A stretch of 64,000 nt of DNA from Amblyornis subalaris. Its lineage: Eukaryota > Chordata > Aves > Passeriformes > Ptilonorhynchidae. The notes beneath the pieces are model-generated. The model was given only the letters and a program-made list of their open reading frames with translations, was not told the DNA's origin and did not search any database. The stretch is from positions 1,116,001 through 1,180,000 of the forward strand of contig JACAXG010000061.1 in assembly GCA_018881555.1 (NCBI GenBank). The letters are read 5' to 3'. Of this stretch, positions 24,658-38,178 are shown piece after piece (position 1 is the first letter of the stretch; every line of letters begins with the position of its first letter). A program made the position numbers and the translations under genes.

Positions 24658-25062
24658 TAGAGAAGGACAGGCTGAGAGAATTAGGTTTGTTCAGCCTGGA
24701 AAAGAGAAGGTTTCAGGGTGACCTAATCCCAGCCTTCCAGTACCTGAAGGGAGCTTACAAGAAAGATGGACTTTTTACAAGATATGTAGTGATAGGACAA
24801 GGCAGGGTGGCTTCAAACTGAAAGAGAGGAGGTTTCCATTAGATATGAGGAAATATTCTTTACTGTGAGGGTGGTGAGGCACTGTAACAGATTGCCCGGA
24901 GAAGTGGATGCTCCATCCTTGGAGGTGTTTAAGGCCAGGCTGAATGGAGCTCTGAGAAACCTGGTCCAGCAAAAAGTGTCCCTGCCACTGGCAGCAGGTT
25001 GAAAATAGATGATCTCTAATGTCCCTTCCAAACCAAAACATTCTATGATTCTATGATTCTGT
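24658..25062 (+). mobile_element. CR1: CR1 LINE, 3' 0.4 kb
   Basis: From 'agagaaggacaggctgagag' through 'cttccagtacctgaaggg', 'gatatgaggaaatattctt', 'gggtggtgaggcactgtaac' and 'tgtcccttccaaacc' to ATTCTATGATTCTATGATTC, the order matches the last 400 bp of CR1. The 3' octamer repeat is intact with about three units. It is truncated at the 5' side and has no intact protein frame. Confidence 0.92.
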
Positions 25063-28000
25063 TCTTTTTCAAGTGGCCCTTTCTGTATTTCCGGCTTGTA
25101 ACACACCATTTCTTCTGTCTTCCCCATCGCTGTGTCCTCTTCCTCTTAGACACACTGCTATTAGTGGTACCTCTCTGTATTAGTCCTAAAGTCAGATAGT
25201 CAAAAATAATGACATTGATAATACTTTTCCTTGATCCATTTTTCTGGGATGGTCACGGGCACTGTATGATGATTGAGATGGCAAATGTGTACAATACCAA
25301 AAAAATAGATTAACCTGGATTTGACATCTCTTTTTGCCTCAGTGGGTTTATGTTTTGTGTCACCTTTTCACATTAAAGTATGCTTTTCCTTGTACTTGCT
25401 CTTCATAAAGAGTCTAACAAATATGTTCTAGCCATTTAAATCTCATTGTGTTTGGCAACTTCCATACATTTCAGGGGTTTTTTTTTACTGAAACTGATCT
25501 ATCTGTGGTTGAAACTATGTATCAAGTTCCTTACCTGCGATGAGTAAATATAATCTCTCTAAGACAATTAGCTGAAACTCTTTAATCTTTTTTTAGATCT
25601 CTCTACTCCTCCTGTTATTTCACTGAGAAATTACTGTTTCGGAAATAATTTGGAGCAACAACACTCACAAGTTGGGGATTATTTTATTTCTGAAGTTATT
25701 AATATTTATCGTTAAACAGAAGCAACATTTTAAAATTTGCTGTTCTAGAAAATGATGTAATCAGAATGATGGCAATTGAAATGGGAATGAGGGTACAATA
25801 AGGAAATATTTGGAAAGCACAAGAATAGAGAAATATTATTGTCAGTCTTGCAAGAAGTATTTGTTTGTGTATTTATATTGTCTTGGATGGGATTTAAATT
25901 TGTATTTGACATTTGTTGTTTTTCCCAAGCAGCACTCTAACACCTTGACGTCATTTGTCTTGATTATTTGAATGAATGATGGCAATAATTGTTCCTTTGG
26001 GCTTTTCATGGACTGTTTTCTGTATGCATTTGCTTTGGTTTTGTTTGTTAAATTCTTGCTGTTCTCATTTGATCTTTAATTAGTTCAGTGTTCCTCTTTC
26101 CAGCCCAAGTTGCACAATGCTTTTTGAAGTAGCAAAAAAGTAGGTCAAGAGGGAATAATTCTGTTCTTCAGGAAATGGTGGAATTTTGATTCTTTTTTTC
26201 CATTATGAAATAGAATTAAAATGACCTATAAAACATATTTTCAAAACCATCATTAAAAACATTTGGAGGATCATATTGCTTTGTTACAAAAAAGTCTAAA
26301 CCTTTTTTAATTAAAATTTTTTTAAAAAGACATGATTTGTATTAAAATAGAAGTTATTTTAAAAGTAAGTTTGGAACTAAATGATTCAAAACTTCCACAA
26401 ATGTCAAAATGGGACAAATCTCTACATGAAAAATGTGCCAAATTGTCCAGAATTTTCAAATATATTACTTTCTTTTTCTTATTTTTTGGTTGAGATTCAG
26501 TACTCTCTGCACCAGGGTAACTTTCAGGCAATACAAGGCAGCCATTTCAAAAAAGAAACACTACGACTTCCTTCTCTTAGGGAGAGCTTTCTCCTTTCTC
26601 TTTGCACCCCACTCACCTGCTTCCCTATTTTCTTCTGAACATCACCAAATAGCACCGCTGTCTTCTCTTTGCTCAAGTTTCTGGCAGCCTCTCAGCTGAT
26701 AACTCCTGTTCATGGCTGACATCAACCTAGAGAGCTCTGACTCTTTTTAGTCAGCTTCACTTCAAGTTGGCTTTCTTGCCTACCTTTGAATTGGCAACAA
26801 CTGTTACAGCTTTGTCACAGCCAAAATGCAGAACTGTCCCCATCTGGAAGGCCTAACAACCATGCTTTACACTACCCCACTTCTGGCTTCCCTGGCCCTA
26901 GCTGGTCTTTTTCTGCCCTTGATCTCCATAATGTCCATTTGTTCTCCTTCTGTCAGGGCTTCAACAGGTCCCTAGGTCTTTGACACATTTTATTCCCCCC
27001 ACAGACCCATTTTGGCAAATACAAATTCAACTGATATCCTGATACTGATGCACCCTACATAGAATCCTTCTATCCAAATAAAAATGTCAATCTCTTTTGG
27101 TTTGTCTCCCCATTTCTGTCAGTCCAATACATCAAAAACATTTTCCTTCCCAAGTTTTCTCTGTTACTGAGCTTTTTGCTAAGCACTACCCTTTCTGCTA
27201 TACCAGTTTATAATTAGGTATTGACTTTGATTCACTAAGCATGTGAAGCCCTACAGAGGTTTATAACTATGTCTTCCTGATAGTTTTCAACCAAGATTAG
27301 AAAGGACACATCTACCAGACACAAACATTCATCCAGTAATTCATCTTGCATTTTGATTTCTGAAATGTCCTGAAATTGGGACAAACTAGAACTGCTTGAG
27401 AATTGGACAGGATAAGCATGAAGAAATTGGACTGGAACAAAGGACCAAAGGGGAAAGGGTAGGTAAAGGCATAATTTATCAATAGTCAGAGAAAGAAGCA
27501 AATAAGGTGTACCTCCTAGAGTGCATGCTCCCTGGAGTTTGACATGGAACCTAGGATTCCTAATTGTCATGATTTTGTCCACCATTAAACAACAATTTGG
27601 TCTTTTGGTGGTAAATTACTGTTGTTGCCAGTCACTTTAATTTCTCAAGTGACAGAAATTTACAGGAATCTAAATACTGTTACTCTGCTGATGAAATACA
27701 TGACATTCAGAGTCAACATAAGATGATGTTTCTCTTGTTACAGCCTGCCTGGGAATCACCAGAAGAAAGTTTGTCTACAGATAAAATTTAAGTCAGGAGG
27801 CATATATCTCTTCAGGGAAATGGGTAAAGTAGAAAAGCAGATGAATGCGTAACTTTGTGCAGGCAGATGAAACATCATGTGAAAACACACTCAACCCTTT
27901 AACCCCTCTCCAACCACAGCTGAACTCAAATGTACAAAGACTTTGCAAAGCACCCTTCAGGGGAAACAAATTAAAGAAAAACCCATGGTATGTTCCAGTG

Positions 28001-31000
28001 GACATGAAATACCTGCTCTGGGGTTGAATTGGGTTTTATAATTAAGGTGATTGTCATATGCCATATTCCTACTTCATTTCTTGCAGATTCTCTGAGCAAT
28101 TGGAGTACTGTACCACTTAGATATGGAAAAATTGCACTTACGGGAAAGCTCCTCTGCCTGGAGTATGAACTGCAGAAGTGCTTAGCGAGTGAGACTTGTG
28201 TTCATGCCAATGGAAGCTGTGCTTCATATTTTAAAAGTATGGATATTGCCTGCATATTTAAAGGAAAAATTTTGGGGCCAGTTGTGTTTCAAGTTAATTT
28301 TTATGTCTGTATTTCAGATGTCTTACATCTGAACACCATTACATGAAGAACACCAAGAGCACACTCTCATCTCAGAAAGATCTTGAGAAGATTCGTTCAC
28401 TAATACACACCTGATTGAGTGAGAGGCCCCAGCTGAGAGCTTGTGTAGGAGATCCAAACTTAGCTACCACTGACGTACTGACTTCAATTACTCTGAGGGT
28501 GTTCAGAGCAAGCTCACAGGGCTTGAACACCATGATTCTTAAGTAATATTTGCCAAGGTTAAGCACAGTCACTTTATGTCTTCAAAATACGTTTTGAAAA
28601 TTAAGTAAGCTCTAGAAATGATGGGGTGAACATAAAAATGTTATATAACTAGTCATTAAATGGGTATTACCAATTTTGTGCACAGGAGGAGACAGATATT
28701 TTGTGGAAAAAACAGCATGTGAACATATCCTAATGTATATTTGAAAGAAAATTAATTATGAGTCTTGAGGCATCCTTTTTTCTGACACTTCTTAACTGTC
28801 AAGTGTTTGACACTATAGTTGCAGTAGTGTTATTCTAATGTGAGTATGTGTTTGTAATTGAACTAATGAATATTCTGCACATACTTTTCATTTCTGTTGA
28901 TTTCAGCTGATTTCTGACTGGTTCTTCGCATTAGTTTCTCACTAGTCCCCAGTACATGATAATATGTTTTGCTGCAGGAATGCTGATTCCTCAGCCTAAT
29001 TTCTAGTGAATAAAACCTGTAATATATTCAGTGTAGAGGAAGTATAGCACATTTTGAGTAGTCAGCACAGTCGGCTCAGATCACTTCTTGTGCATTAGCA
29101 ACAAAAGTTAAGCTCAAAAACTGTATTGTAGTTCAGAATCTCTGAAGCATGACAGACCATTCCCAGTGCTTTCTAGTGACACCTTTTGGTAATAAACCCA
29201 TGGTCTGTGATATGACTGAAAGCACAGAGTTGTTCCTCTCTTTTCTGTTGGCATATTTTTCCCAGCAATGCATCCATTTAAAAGCCTCTTTTAATGGCTG
29301 AAGAAGAAAACAAAAGAGAAAAATCAATGTGCAATTTAAATAAGAGTTGAACAGAGTATGCAGTAGCAATGCAAAGTATAAGCAATCAGGAAACTAAACT
29401 CTGAAAGTAGCCCCTGTTTGTAGACTAGAATTAATTACCTTGTATCCCAACCAGGATTACATCTGGCAAAGGTTAAACATGAAAAGTTATCTTTACACTT
29501 AAGACTTCAAGTTTCAGAAAAAATTAAGTGATGATCTGGCCAAGGTCCACGGAAATACATGAGTCCAGGAGGTACACTGTTATAGTGATCACGTTGAAAA
29601 GTGAGGCTTGAAATAAAATGGTCCAAAGTCAGTTTTCAAGAAAAAATAGTCAGTATAGCAGCACTACAGTAAAATCCTTGCTTGGCCAGATAGCAATAAG
29701 TCTTACGTATGTCTTATTTGATAAGATACACATCTGTCCTTCAGTTGTACTCTGATTCTTGCAGTTTAATTCTCTTAACGTTAGCTGATGCAACGCAATG
29801 GCTTGGAAGAAGGTGCACTGGATTAATGTTTTAGGAGACATTACTCATTTACATATTTATTAACTCTTATGTCACTTGATTCATAGGTATTTAAACCTAT
29901 GAGGGACTATTGTGATCATCTAGACAGATTTCTTGCAGAACATGGATTATAAAACCGGTAACTCACGTCTCAAATCAGTAAACTCTGTTTGAGGTACATC
30001 TTTCAAAATATCTTGTCATATTCTTTCTTCTTCTCACCTTTATCTGTTACTGTTGCTTCCCTTTCTTGTTCCTCTGAAAAAATGTCTATATTCATCCTAC
30101 AACTCCTAGCAATCCTTTTTCTTAAATCAGTCACAAACCCCAAATGCCGCTTATTAAATACTGCATATGACAGTCATGGATATTTTTTAAGCACCTGCCC
30201 TGTACCAACTCTGACCTCTTACTGACATGGCAGTGATAATCTTGTTCCCGAGTTATACGTGAAGACACACGTTACACATAAAGACTGTGATTCTGTGAGA
30301 TAGAGTTTGTTAAATGTACAGGAGGCAGGAAGGCAGGTGTAGAGTTATCATGACCTGTCTTCTTCTAAGTGCTCTTGTTACTGCCACAGCTACAGAAAGC
30401 TTGCCAAAGGAGGAGACCCCAGGGAGATAATGTTACAGAAGTCTTTATGTACCTTTCTGACTACAACAGATGAATGGCTGACATCTTTTTGTGCAGACAT
30501 GCAGGGGTATTACTAGGGAGGCAGGAAACATTGTCAATATAGACCAGAACTTGATGAGAATAGAAAATGGATCTGTCCCAACCTTTCCTTGTGTGTCAGC
30601 ACCTTTTAAGTCATCAGCAGCACCCAGTTGCTATGGAGATGTTTAATTGGGATACACAAATAATAATATAGAAATACATTTATCTTTAAATATAGAAGAG
30701 CCAGGTCTGCTGGGAAAGAGAGAATAAACCTGGTGGGAAATGGAGGAGACTCTTCAATTCTTCCTTTTAAGGGAACAGTTACCCATAGCCTTCCTTGGAC
30801 CGATCTTGTCTCCTCTGTATCTTGAGGCCTGCCTCCTTCCTTTCTTTCCTCCTGAGGCCTAGTTTTTCATTGTCCTTTGCAGCACACAAGCCCCATCACT
30901 ACCCTCTGCAACAGCCACAGCAGAATCCCAATCTGTCGCAAGTTCCTGAAGAGTCATTGCTCTGACTTCTGGACTTGCTCTGGGTAAGGTCCAGGTCTGT

Positions 31001-31391
31001 CTTTCCTTCCTTCCAAAATATTCCACTGAACCCAAGGGCCAGGAGTTGAGATCAACACAGCATCTTATCAAAATATGCAAGATATCCTTCTACATTAAGC
31101 ACTGAAAAGTAATCCGAAGACTGGAGTAGCACAGCAACAGCCCTGTGACCTCTAAAGAGAGCTGTATAGAAAACTACTGTCCGTCTCTTGAAGGAGGAAT
31201 TTTCCATGTCCCCTTATCCTTGGTGCAACAGAACCAAGGAGGATACTGTTGAACCAAATACACCATAATATAAGCTAGTTCTTCATCAGAATGCTATATG
31301 TACTGTATGCATTATTATATATGTGCTTATATATTTATATAAATTGTATGTATATGTGTGTTGTTATAAATAAAAAAAATAATATTAATCC
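25063..31391. other. 6-kb AT-rich region without recognised genes
   Basis: No gene, RNA or transposon family is recognised. The longest frames are 116 codons at 27235-27585 (minus) and 105 codons at 28029-28346 (plus). Neither has a known domain. A 'ttcatttcttgcag' acceptor-like site precedes 28087, but no matching donor or homology was found. The last 80 bp (31310-31390) are TA/TG-rich. Confidence 0.55.
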
Positions 31392-31876
31392 TGGATGGGT
31401 TTTAGGGTCCCTTGCAGTCTTCCTGAAAGCGTGGCATCTGGCCGGCGATGCCGTGACGCGTTCGGTGGTGCACACACACACACACACACATGCACACACA
31501 AACGCGTACTTAGTTGAGGCAAAGAGTCGGAGGGGTTCTCCTTACGTGTTCCATGAAATAAGTTTATTCCATGAATCGTCAGGGAAGGAGAGAACCCAGA
31601 ACAATGGAGGGGTCAGGGTGTTATTCCAGCGGCAGTGGGGGCGGAGAGACAACAGGGGCCAATGGATTGAGGGTCAGGGGGCAGAGAGAAGGCGGGGTAA
31701 TACAACTGCAACCAATAGGGGTAAACGAGGGGAGGAGTGGGGTACAGGAATAAATNGGATGCTGAGTAAGGCAGAACACTCTGGAACTGAACCTTATAAG
31801 GGAACAAGGAATAATAGGCTGCTTGGTCACTCCTGCAGCTGGCTCAAACACTGCAGCACTCTCTGCTGCAGGTTCA
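31392..31876 (-). mobile_element. GC-rich LTR-like block of unidentified family
   Basis: About 480 bp of GC- and CpG-rich DNA sit sharply in AT-rich surroundings. Read on the minus strand, it shows a TATA-like CTTATAAG (31793-31800), two CCAAT-type boxes ('accaatagg' and 'ggccaatgg' on the plus strand, near 31707 and 31658), a GC box (CTCCGCCCCC) and a polyadenylation signal AATAAA (31563-31568, shown as TTTATT on the plus strand). Several well-kept CpGs and two ACGCGT sites follow. This layout suggests a solo endogenous-retrovirus LTR on the minus strand. Putative ends TG...CA were read at 31876 and 31392, but no target-site duplication was found, so the limits are approximate. An alternative is a host CpG-rich promoter. 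A plus-strand 219-codon frame crosses it but is an artefact that includes translated CA repeats and an ambiguous base at 31756. Confidence 0.5.
31471..31500. repeat. (CA)n microsatellite
   Basis: Ten CA units, then TG and four more CA units, lie inside the LTR-like block. Confidence 0.95.
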
Positions 31877-34800
31877 GCTACCTCTACATATGTGTACCAT
31901 ACCTGCTGTATGTACTACATTTGAAATTACTATATGATATTAACATTTAATGAAATATTATTTTTCATCCTATGTCCAGACCATTCTGGTCTTTTCCTTT
32001 TATGTGTCAAGTTGTAAAGTCCTAATGCATGCTCTGTGAGGAATGTAACAAGAACTACAGCTGCTTTCAACTATAGATGCCCTGAGTAAAAGATATTGAG
32101 CTGCACTTTTCTCTGACTGTTGGAGCACTGCAGTATTGCCCAGAGGAAAATGCAGGATTTATCCATGAAAAGCAAATGTTATAGCAGCAGAAGAAATTAT
32201 GACAATGTGCATAATTAGCGAAAGGTACCTCTCAGACTTTTGTCTCAATATTCTACACCTAGGAAGACTTTATATTCCAGCCATGCATAACGTCTGCAAA
32301 TGGCACAACCCGTTCATATGGACAATGCTGATACTGAATTTACTGTAAGCCGGGCATGTTGAAGTCAACAACTTGAGGGATTCAAGAAACTACAGTAAAT
32401 GGTTTCCACCTTCTCTTCATTAGCAACTTTTTTTAACTTTTCTTGCAAGATTTTGTTTCATTACTTTGTACTTATTGAGAATTTTCATTAGACGACCTCA
32501 AAAATCTGAGACGAAACTTGCCTAAGTGAGGAGAACTATATTTTATTTTTTTATAAATTACAACTGATACTGAGTTAATGGCCAAATCAGAGAAAAAGCA
32601 GAGAGTCAGACTCACTGGGCATCTGGGCTGAGTGGCTGTTAGAATCAGATATAACCACCTGCCTGGAATTATTTTAAGGGACTTGCTACTCATTTGACTT
32701 TTCTCATTTGAGTTCTCTCTCTCTAAGGAGCTTTCTAAAACATGGTCCAAGTCAGCTTAGGTAAAGGATTGATTTTAGAAGGAAAGAACTAAGGAAACTC
32801 ATATTTAGGTGTTATTTCAGCCACCTTTAGAAGTAGTATTATACCACCTGAAACAGATTTACAAAATTGGGATCCAGTGCAGTGTTCATTGAAGCCAGTG
32901 GAGGTGCACTTAGTGCATCTGGTCTCTACAGAGTCAAGTGGAATCTGCTACTTTACAGGAATACTACCTTCTGAGCTGACGAATGTGAAACTAGAAGTTT
33001 TATCAAACTTAACCCTCATCTGTGGTTACATTCATCTTGCTTATAACATTGGGTTTTAATGACAAGATTTTCAGGTTAGACTTTAAGCTTAGTCAATTTT
33101 CCACTAAATTGCTCCTAAAATAGTAAGGTAGTGGACAAAATCAGAGATAAGGTGCTGAAAAATACTGTGTATATCCATAAAAATTATGTCTTCACAAAAA
33201 GGAAATTTCTGTGTATTAATGTAACCATGCAGCATATGCATGATGCTGTATTTTATGGACATATTTAAAAGCGAGATGAAAGAAAGAAAATTGCCTTTCT
33301 GCAACCAAAAAAGAAATGCAGTTTACTGTTTACATGCTATAAGACAGTTAATGACTCCAGAAACTTAATGATTCTGTTAAACCCAGTACACAATTATNGT
33401 ACATCTAGAATTCCCTGACTTCTGTATTTTTTTCAGCATCAAATACCACAAGATCTTTAAAGAGGGTTGGGGATTGAGAAGCCTATTGTCTTGGAGAAGT
33501 TAATAAGCCTCCAAACCTATACAGGTGTGTCAATCCACGATGCAGGGCCTATATAAAGTGTGCAGGATCAGATGCTCTTAACCAGTGCACCCACTGGCAG
33601 GGGTAGGAGTTTAAATTTGTGAGTATTTTCAAAGCAGAAATATATCTTTGGTACAACCAGTATATTACATTATTCTTCCCTCATACAAGAACACAAGCTT
33701 ATGTTATACTTCAGTTGAACTCATTTGCAGGAGCAGGAAGTTGAAATTTGAAAGTTTTTCATTCAGACTATTTGTTGAATTTAACTGTGTTAGACTGGTA
33801 GTCCTGTTGTTTCCACTCTGCTCCGCCTTTAAAGGCAAAGACAGCCACTGCTTCCTGCTTTGCTGTACCTGTTAGGGAGGTAGTAGAAGAAGTATGGTAG
33901 CTCTGCACGCAAAGTTACAACCTCTGGCAATGTTGTAAGACTAGAACTTGAATGCTGATTTCATGGACCTGATCTTGAATATGAAAACAAAAGCCTAGAT
34001 TAGTGATCTAGGTTATTAACCCAATTGCTTTAGGTTTCAGATTCCCTATGCAGTGTGATGGGCAGCGTGGCAGCCCAGTAAATCATACTGAAATCTTGCA
34101 CGTGAGGAAAAGGCAATGCCTGATAAAAGTCTTATATGTCACCCCTTTCCAGATCTAAAGGTTAAAGATGAGTTCAAGTTGACAGCTCTGAGCACAGAGA
34201 ACAAACACCCTGTGTGTTACAGAACCACAGCCTAATTCAATTCTCGTCTCACCTCCATTTAAAATCTTTCCATGTGTATTTATATGGTTACATGTGTATT
34301 CTACATTAAATTTAATGAGAGAACTATGTAGTTTGAAAATGACACTGTTGGTAACCCTGGAGTTCTTTATCAGCTTTTTTTAAATTTCTGAACTATCCCC
34401 TGAAGCCCGCTATTTCTCAAGAGCCTGAAATCTTAACATTGATTTTAATCAAGCAATACTACTTCATCATTCCACAGAATTATTCCTGTTTTCATTAAGA
34501 CAGGTCATTTTCAGAATAGTAATATTCAGACTCCATAGTTTAAATCCCTAGCTTACTAGCTGTTAGAAAAAGAAATTCTAAATGTGTTTCTATGGAGACC
34601 TGATAGGAAGAAGATGCAATTTATAATCCAGGTAAGTGCAAATCTTTCATTTTCAGATCTACATAAAAATGCCAGTTTGGATAAACTCTTTCATTATTAA
34701 ATGCTATTTTATTCTTATCTGACATACAGTTTTTCATATACAGAGGAATTTTATGTTTGAAAAATTGCAGACAAGAAGAAGATGATACTACCAGATGTTA

Positions 34801-35080
34801 GGGTACGTTTTTCAAACAAGTCAGGGACTTAGAAGTGTAGAAAGTGTCTAGGCTGCTCTGACTGCAGAAAATAAAAAGCATTACAATTTAAATTACATCA
34901 TCCTGTTTTATTGACTCCTCGGCTATGCTGAACATCAGTAATTCTTTTTCTTTAGCTTTTTCTCTTAAGTCACACTGAATTTATCTTGGAGTTTTTTTAC
35001 AGAGAGCTTTACAAATCCCTCCCATAAAAGAGAGATCTGTCAGTAGCAGGGCCTCTACCCAGCACTGGTGTGCCAAGACA

Positions 35081-35134
35081 ATCTAGCTATATAAGAGAAT
35101 CTAGCTATACAAGAGACTCTAGCTATATAAGTGT
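35081..35134. repeat. 18-bp tandem repeat, 3 units
   Basis: The unit (A/C)TCTAGCTATA(T/C)AAGAGA occurs three times head to tail, with one or two changes per unit, in 54 bp. Confidence 0.9.
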
Positions 35135-38100
35135 CTGTACTCCAGACCTATTTATTCAGAATCTTCCATCAAGATACATCATTTTTTAGAGTACATTTGA
35201 GGGGAGAAAATGCAGAGAGAAAAAAATGATAATAAATATAAACAAAACAATAATATATGGACCTTTGGTTGGACCCTTTAATTTGGTCCATTGCCAGCCT
35301 CCTTAATTTCCTTTATCTCTTGAGCTGACCCACTATTTGGGACAGAGCTCAACAGACCTATGTGAGTTTTGGCTCAATTCTACTTGAAGAGTTAACTACA
35401 CCATCAGATTGATTCAGCAATGCTATACAAGGTATACATTTACCAGTTTAGCTGTACCACCATGTGGAATGTTTTACTGGCTGATACGCTATAACATTTC
35501 ATTTTTCTATTTATGGAATACCCTGTGGAATAGATGTGAGAGTAGTAACTCAATGTGCCTGACATGGTGCAAAAGGAGAATTCCCACTGTGGAGCTGGCC
35601 GACTGCATGTCCCGGGTTCTGACTCTCTGCCCTCAGCAGATCTCCAGCTCTGCCATAAGTAAAACTGGCAGATATCACATAAGTACTGCGTTCTCTTATG
35701 CGTCAAAAAGGAAAAGTATTTCTCTTAATTGTATTGGACTTGTGTATGTTTGGCTTTTCTATTCAAAGCCTGTTTAGTTCTTGCTTTATTGTTTGATGTC
35801 AGTAAAGCAATATTTTTAAAAAATAATAACAATTATATAATCTTATTTCACAAGGGGCAGAGAAGGGCAAAACAATTCCACAAAAGTAGCTTTTTTTTTT
35901 GTGATAAAAGTCAGGATTCTGTCAAATATATACTGCTACTTATAGTCCAGTCTTTACATCTAAGATTATGAAATACTTTGGATAAAGAAAAGTACAGAAT
36001 GAAATTAATAAACTAATTCAAAGAAAATGTTTAGTAAATGGAACCTTCATGTCTATAAAAAGATTTACAAGTTAACATTAAAGAAGGTGATTCTTTAATA
36101 AAAGAGTTGTATTTTGCCTTCATTGGTTTCAAAGGATATTTGATTTCCAAGTTCTTAGATTTATAGAATCCATCATCATTCCTGCAGTGTGTGTCTTCTG
36201 ATAAGGCTGTATTAAATATGTGCTACTACTGTATATGCCTCACAGAACTCTTCAGTCCATACTGGAACTCAGCAAATAGTCTCTTTTAGGGAAGGGATTT
36301 AAACTGTGCCCTTCAGGTAAAACCAAACACTTTGGACTAATTTTAAATGCTGTGGCATGGAGGTGAACCTACTTGCACCCCAGAGCTTTGCCCAGGCAGA
36401 GGGCTGGAGACTGGCCATGTGGCTCTGTGCTGCCACAGGGCAGCGTTGCCAGTGAATTACAGCCCACAGGATTGCATCAGCTGTACCACCGCTTGGAACC
36501 TCAAAGTGAACTCTATAGTCTACCAAGATACAGTTCTCTTTTTGTTTTCTTTTATGCTCTTAAAATGACTTGCAGATGTGTTGGCAGTCACAGCTCTTGC
36601 TGAAGGCAGTTGAGATTGCAAGTGCTTGTCTCAAAGTGATTAAAGATCAGATTTATGTAAAATGTAAATATTTCATAACATAGCTGTCAGCCCATTTTGA
36701 AGTGAAAACAAGTGCAGGAGCTGATTAAAATCTTTGGTTTGGTATTTAGAAGAGAACAACTCCTATACTCTTATCAGTATTTTTTTTGTTTGAGATCTAT
36801 CATTTTAACTGTGTCTATTTGATAATCTGTATGACTTAATCAATACAAGTGTTGAATTAGTTATATGGCTGTTAGGCCAGGTACAGTTCTTTTGCCACAT
36901 TAGCAAGAACTCAAAAATGATTGTCTTTTGGTTCAGGGCTGTAGTCAGCCCGATGAGGCAGTGCTTCTGCTGATGTGGTCTCGTGAGTTTTTCTGTGAAG
37001 CCTCACAGGAATAGAACTGCTTTCTCTTCTCAGAAGAAAAATGCTGTCCATCATCTGTGTGGCTGAAACTAGTCAATGGGTCCCTCTTGCCCACAGACAA
37101 TTTTTCCTCCGTACAGTTATTTAGCCATAGGAAAAGATGGTTGGGTCCCTCCTAGTCAGGTCAGACTACAGCTCTGAATAATGTTTTCCTGGGAAACCTC
37201 TCTTGTTCCAGGTATGCTAATAAAACTTGAGTTTAGGCATGTGTGCTTAGAAACTGGAGGGAGTATGTTGTCTTTGTCTTTAGACATCTACTTTGCTGGA
37301 CTTTGAAATTCCACTAGTCAGAGCAGTTTATCCTTGACTAGGCTCATTAGCAGTCACTGAAGAGCATGTCACTTTGACATGTGAGGTGAGTTATGCTCTT
37401 CTATATTTTTATATATCCCTTTAATTTCTAGATCTTAGATTTTAGTATCTAAAGAACGGGGCATTTAAATACAGCATTTATTATCAAGCATACTTCTTAT
37501 TTACATGAAGTAGACCTCACATATGGTAAGCTTCCCTGAAATATATGTCTGGAAAAACTTACTGTTTCTTGTAGGATTTAAAATTGCATTCACATTTGAA
37601 GGTTTGACCCTGCCTCCATTTAATCAATTTCTCGTATCTATTAGAAATATCTCTCTCTCAATCTTTGTATGATCCAAGCTAAAGCAGATGGCTCCTTATT
37701 TCTTGTGTCTCTCTGTAGAATAAGAACAGTTTTCAGGACAAAATGTTTGTTTGGATAGCATATAATAAGAGGAAAACAAAAATATCAGAATTCATAAACT
37801 TTCAGAAAGTACATAATTTAATTTAATTTGAACTAATTATCCCTAGAAAACAATTGTACTAATTTTATAGCATTTTCCATGGCTTTTTTTTTGTTGTGAC
37901 TAAACATGGCTGTAATATAAATTGTCTCTCTTTTAATTTAAAAGAACATTACACTGTTCTGCAAAGGAGCTAGAAAAAGTTAGGGAGTGGACATATTTTA
38001 CTGTCTCAAATGAGTATTTTAAAATATTCAGGTAAGTATTTTAAATCTTCTTCAGCAAAACATCATGCAAACAGGGGGGGAAAAGTCTTAGACAACTTAT

Positions 38101-38142
38101 TAAAAGAAAAACCTTCAAAAGTAATATTTTATAAGGAAGGTA

Positions 38143-38178
38143 GGTTCAAAGACAAGATTGGGTTCAAAGACAACATTG
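38143..38178. repeat. 18-bp tandem duplication
   Basis: GGTTCAAAGACAAGATTG is followed at once by GGTTCAAAGACAACATTG, one mismatch in 18. It is a recent local duplication. Confidence 0.9.

Noticed and set aside
28029..28346. 105-codon plus-strand frame with an acceptor-like site
   Set aside because: No recognised domain, no convincing donor and no neighbouring exon. The length is within chance expectation.
31291..31950. 219-codon plus-strand open frame
   Set aside because: It crosses the TA-rich flank, a CA microsatellite (giving repeated His-Thr) and an ambiguous base, and runs antisense to the LTR-like block. No domain is visible.
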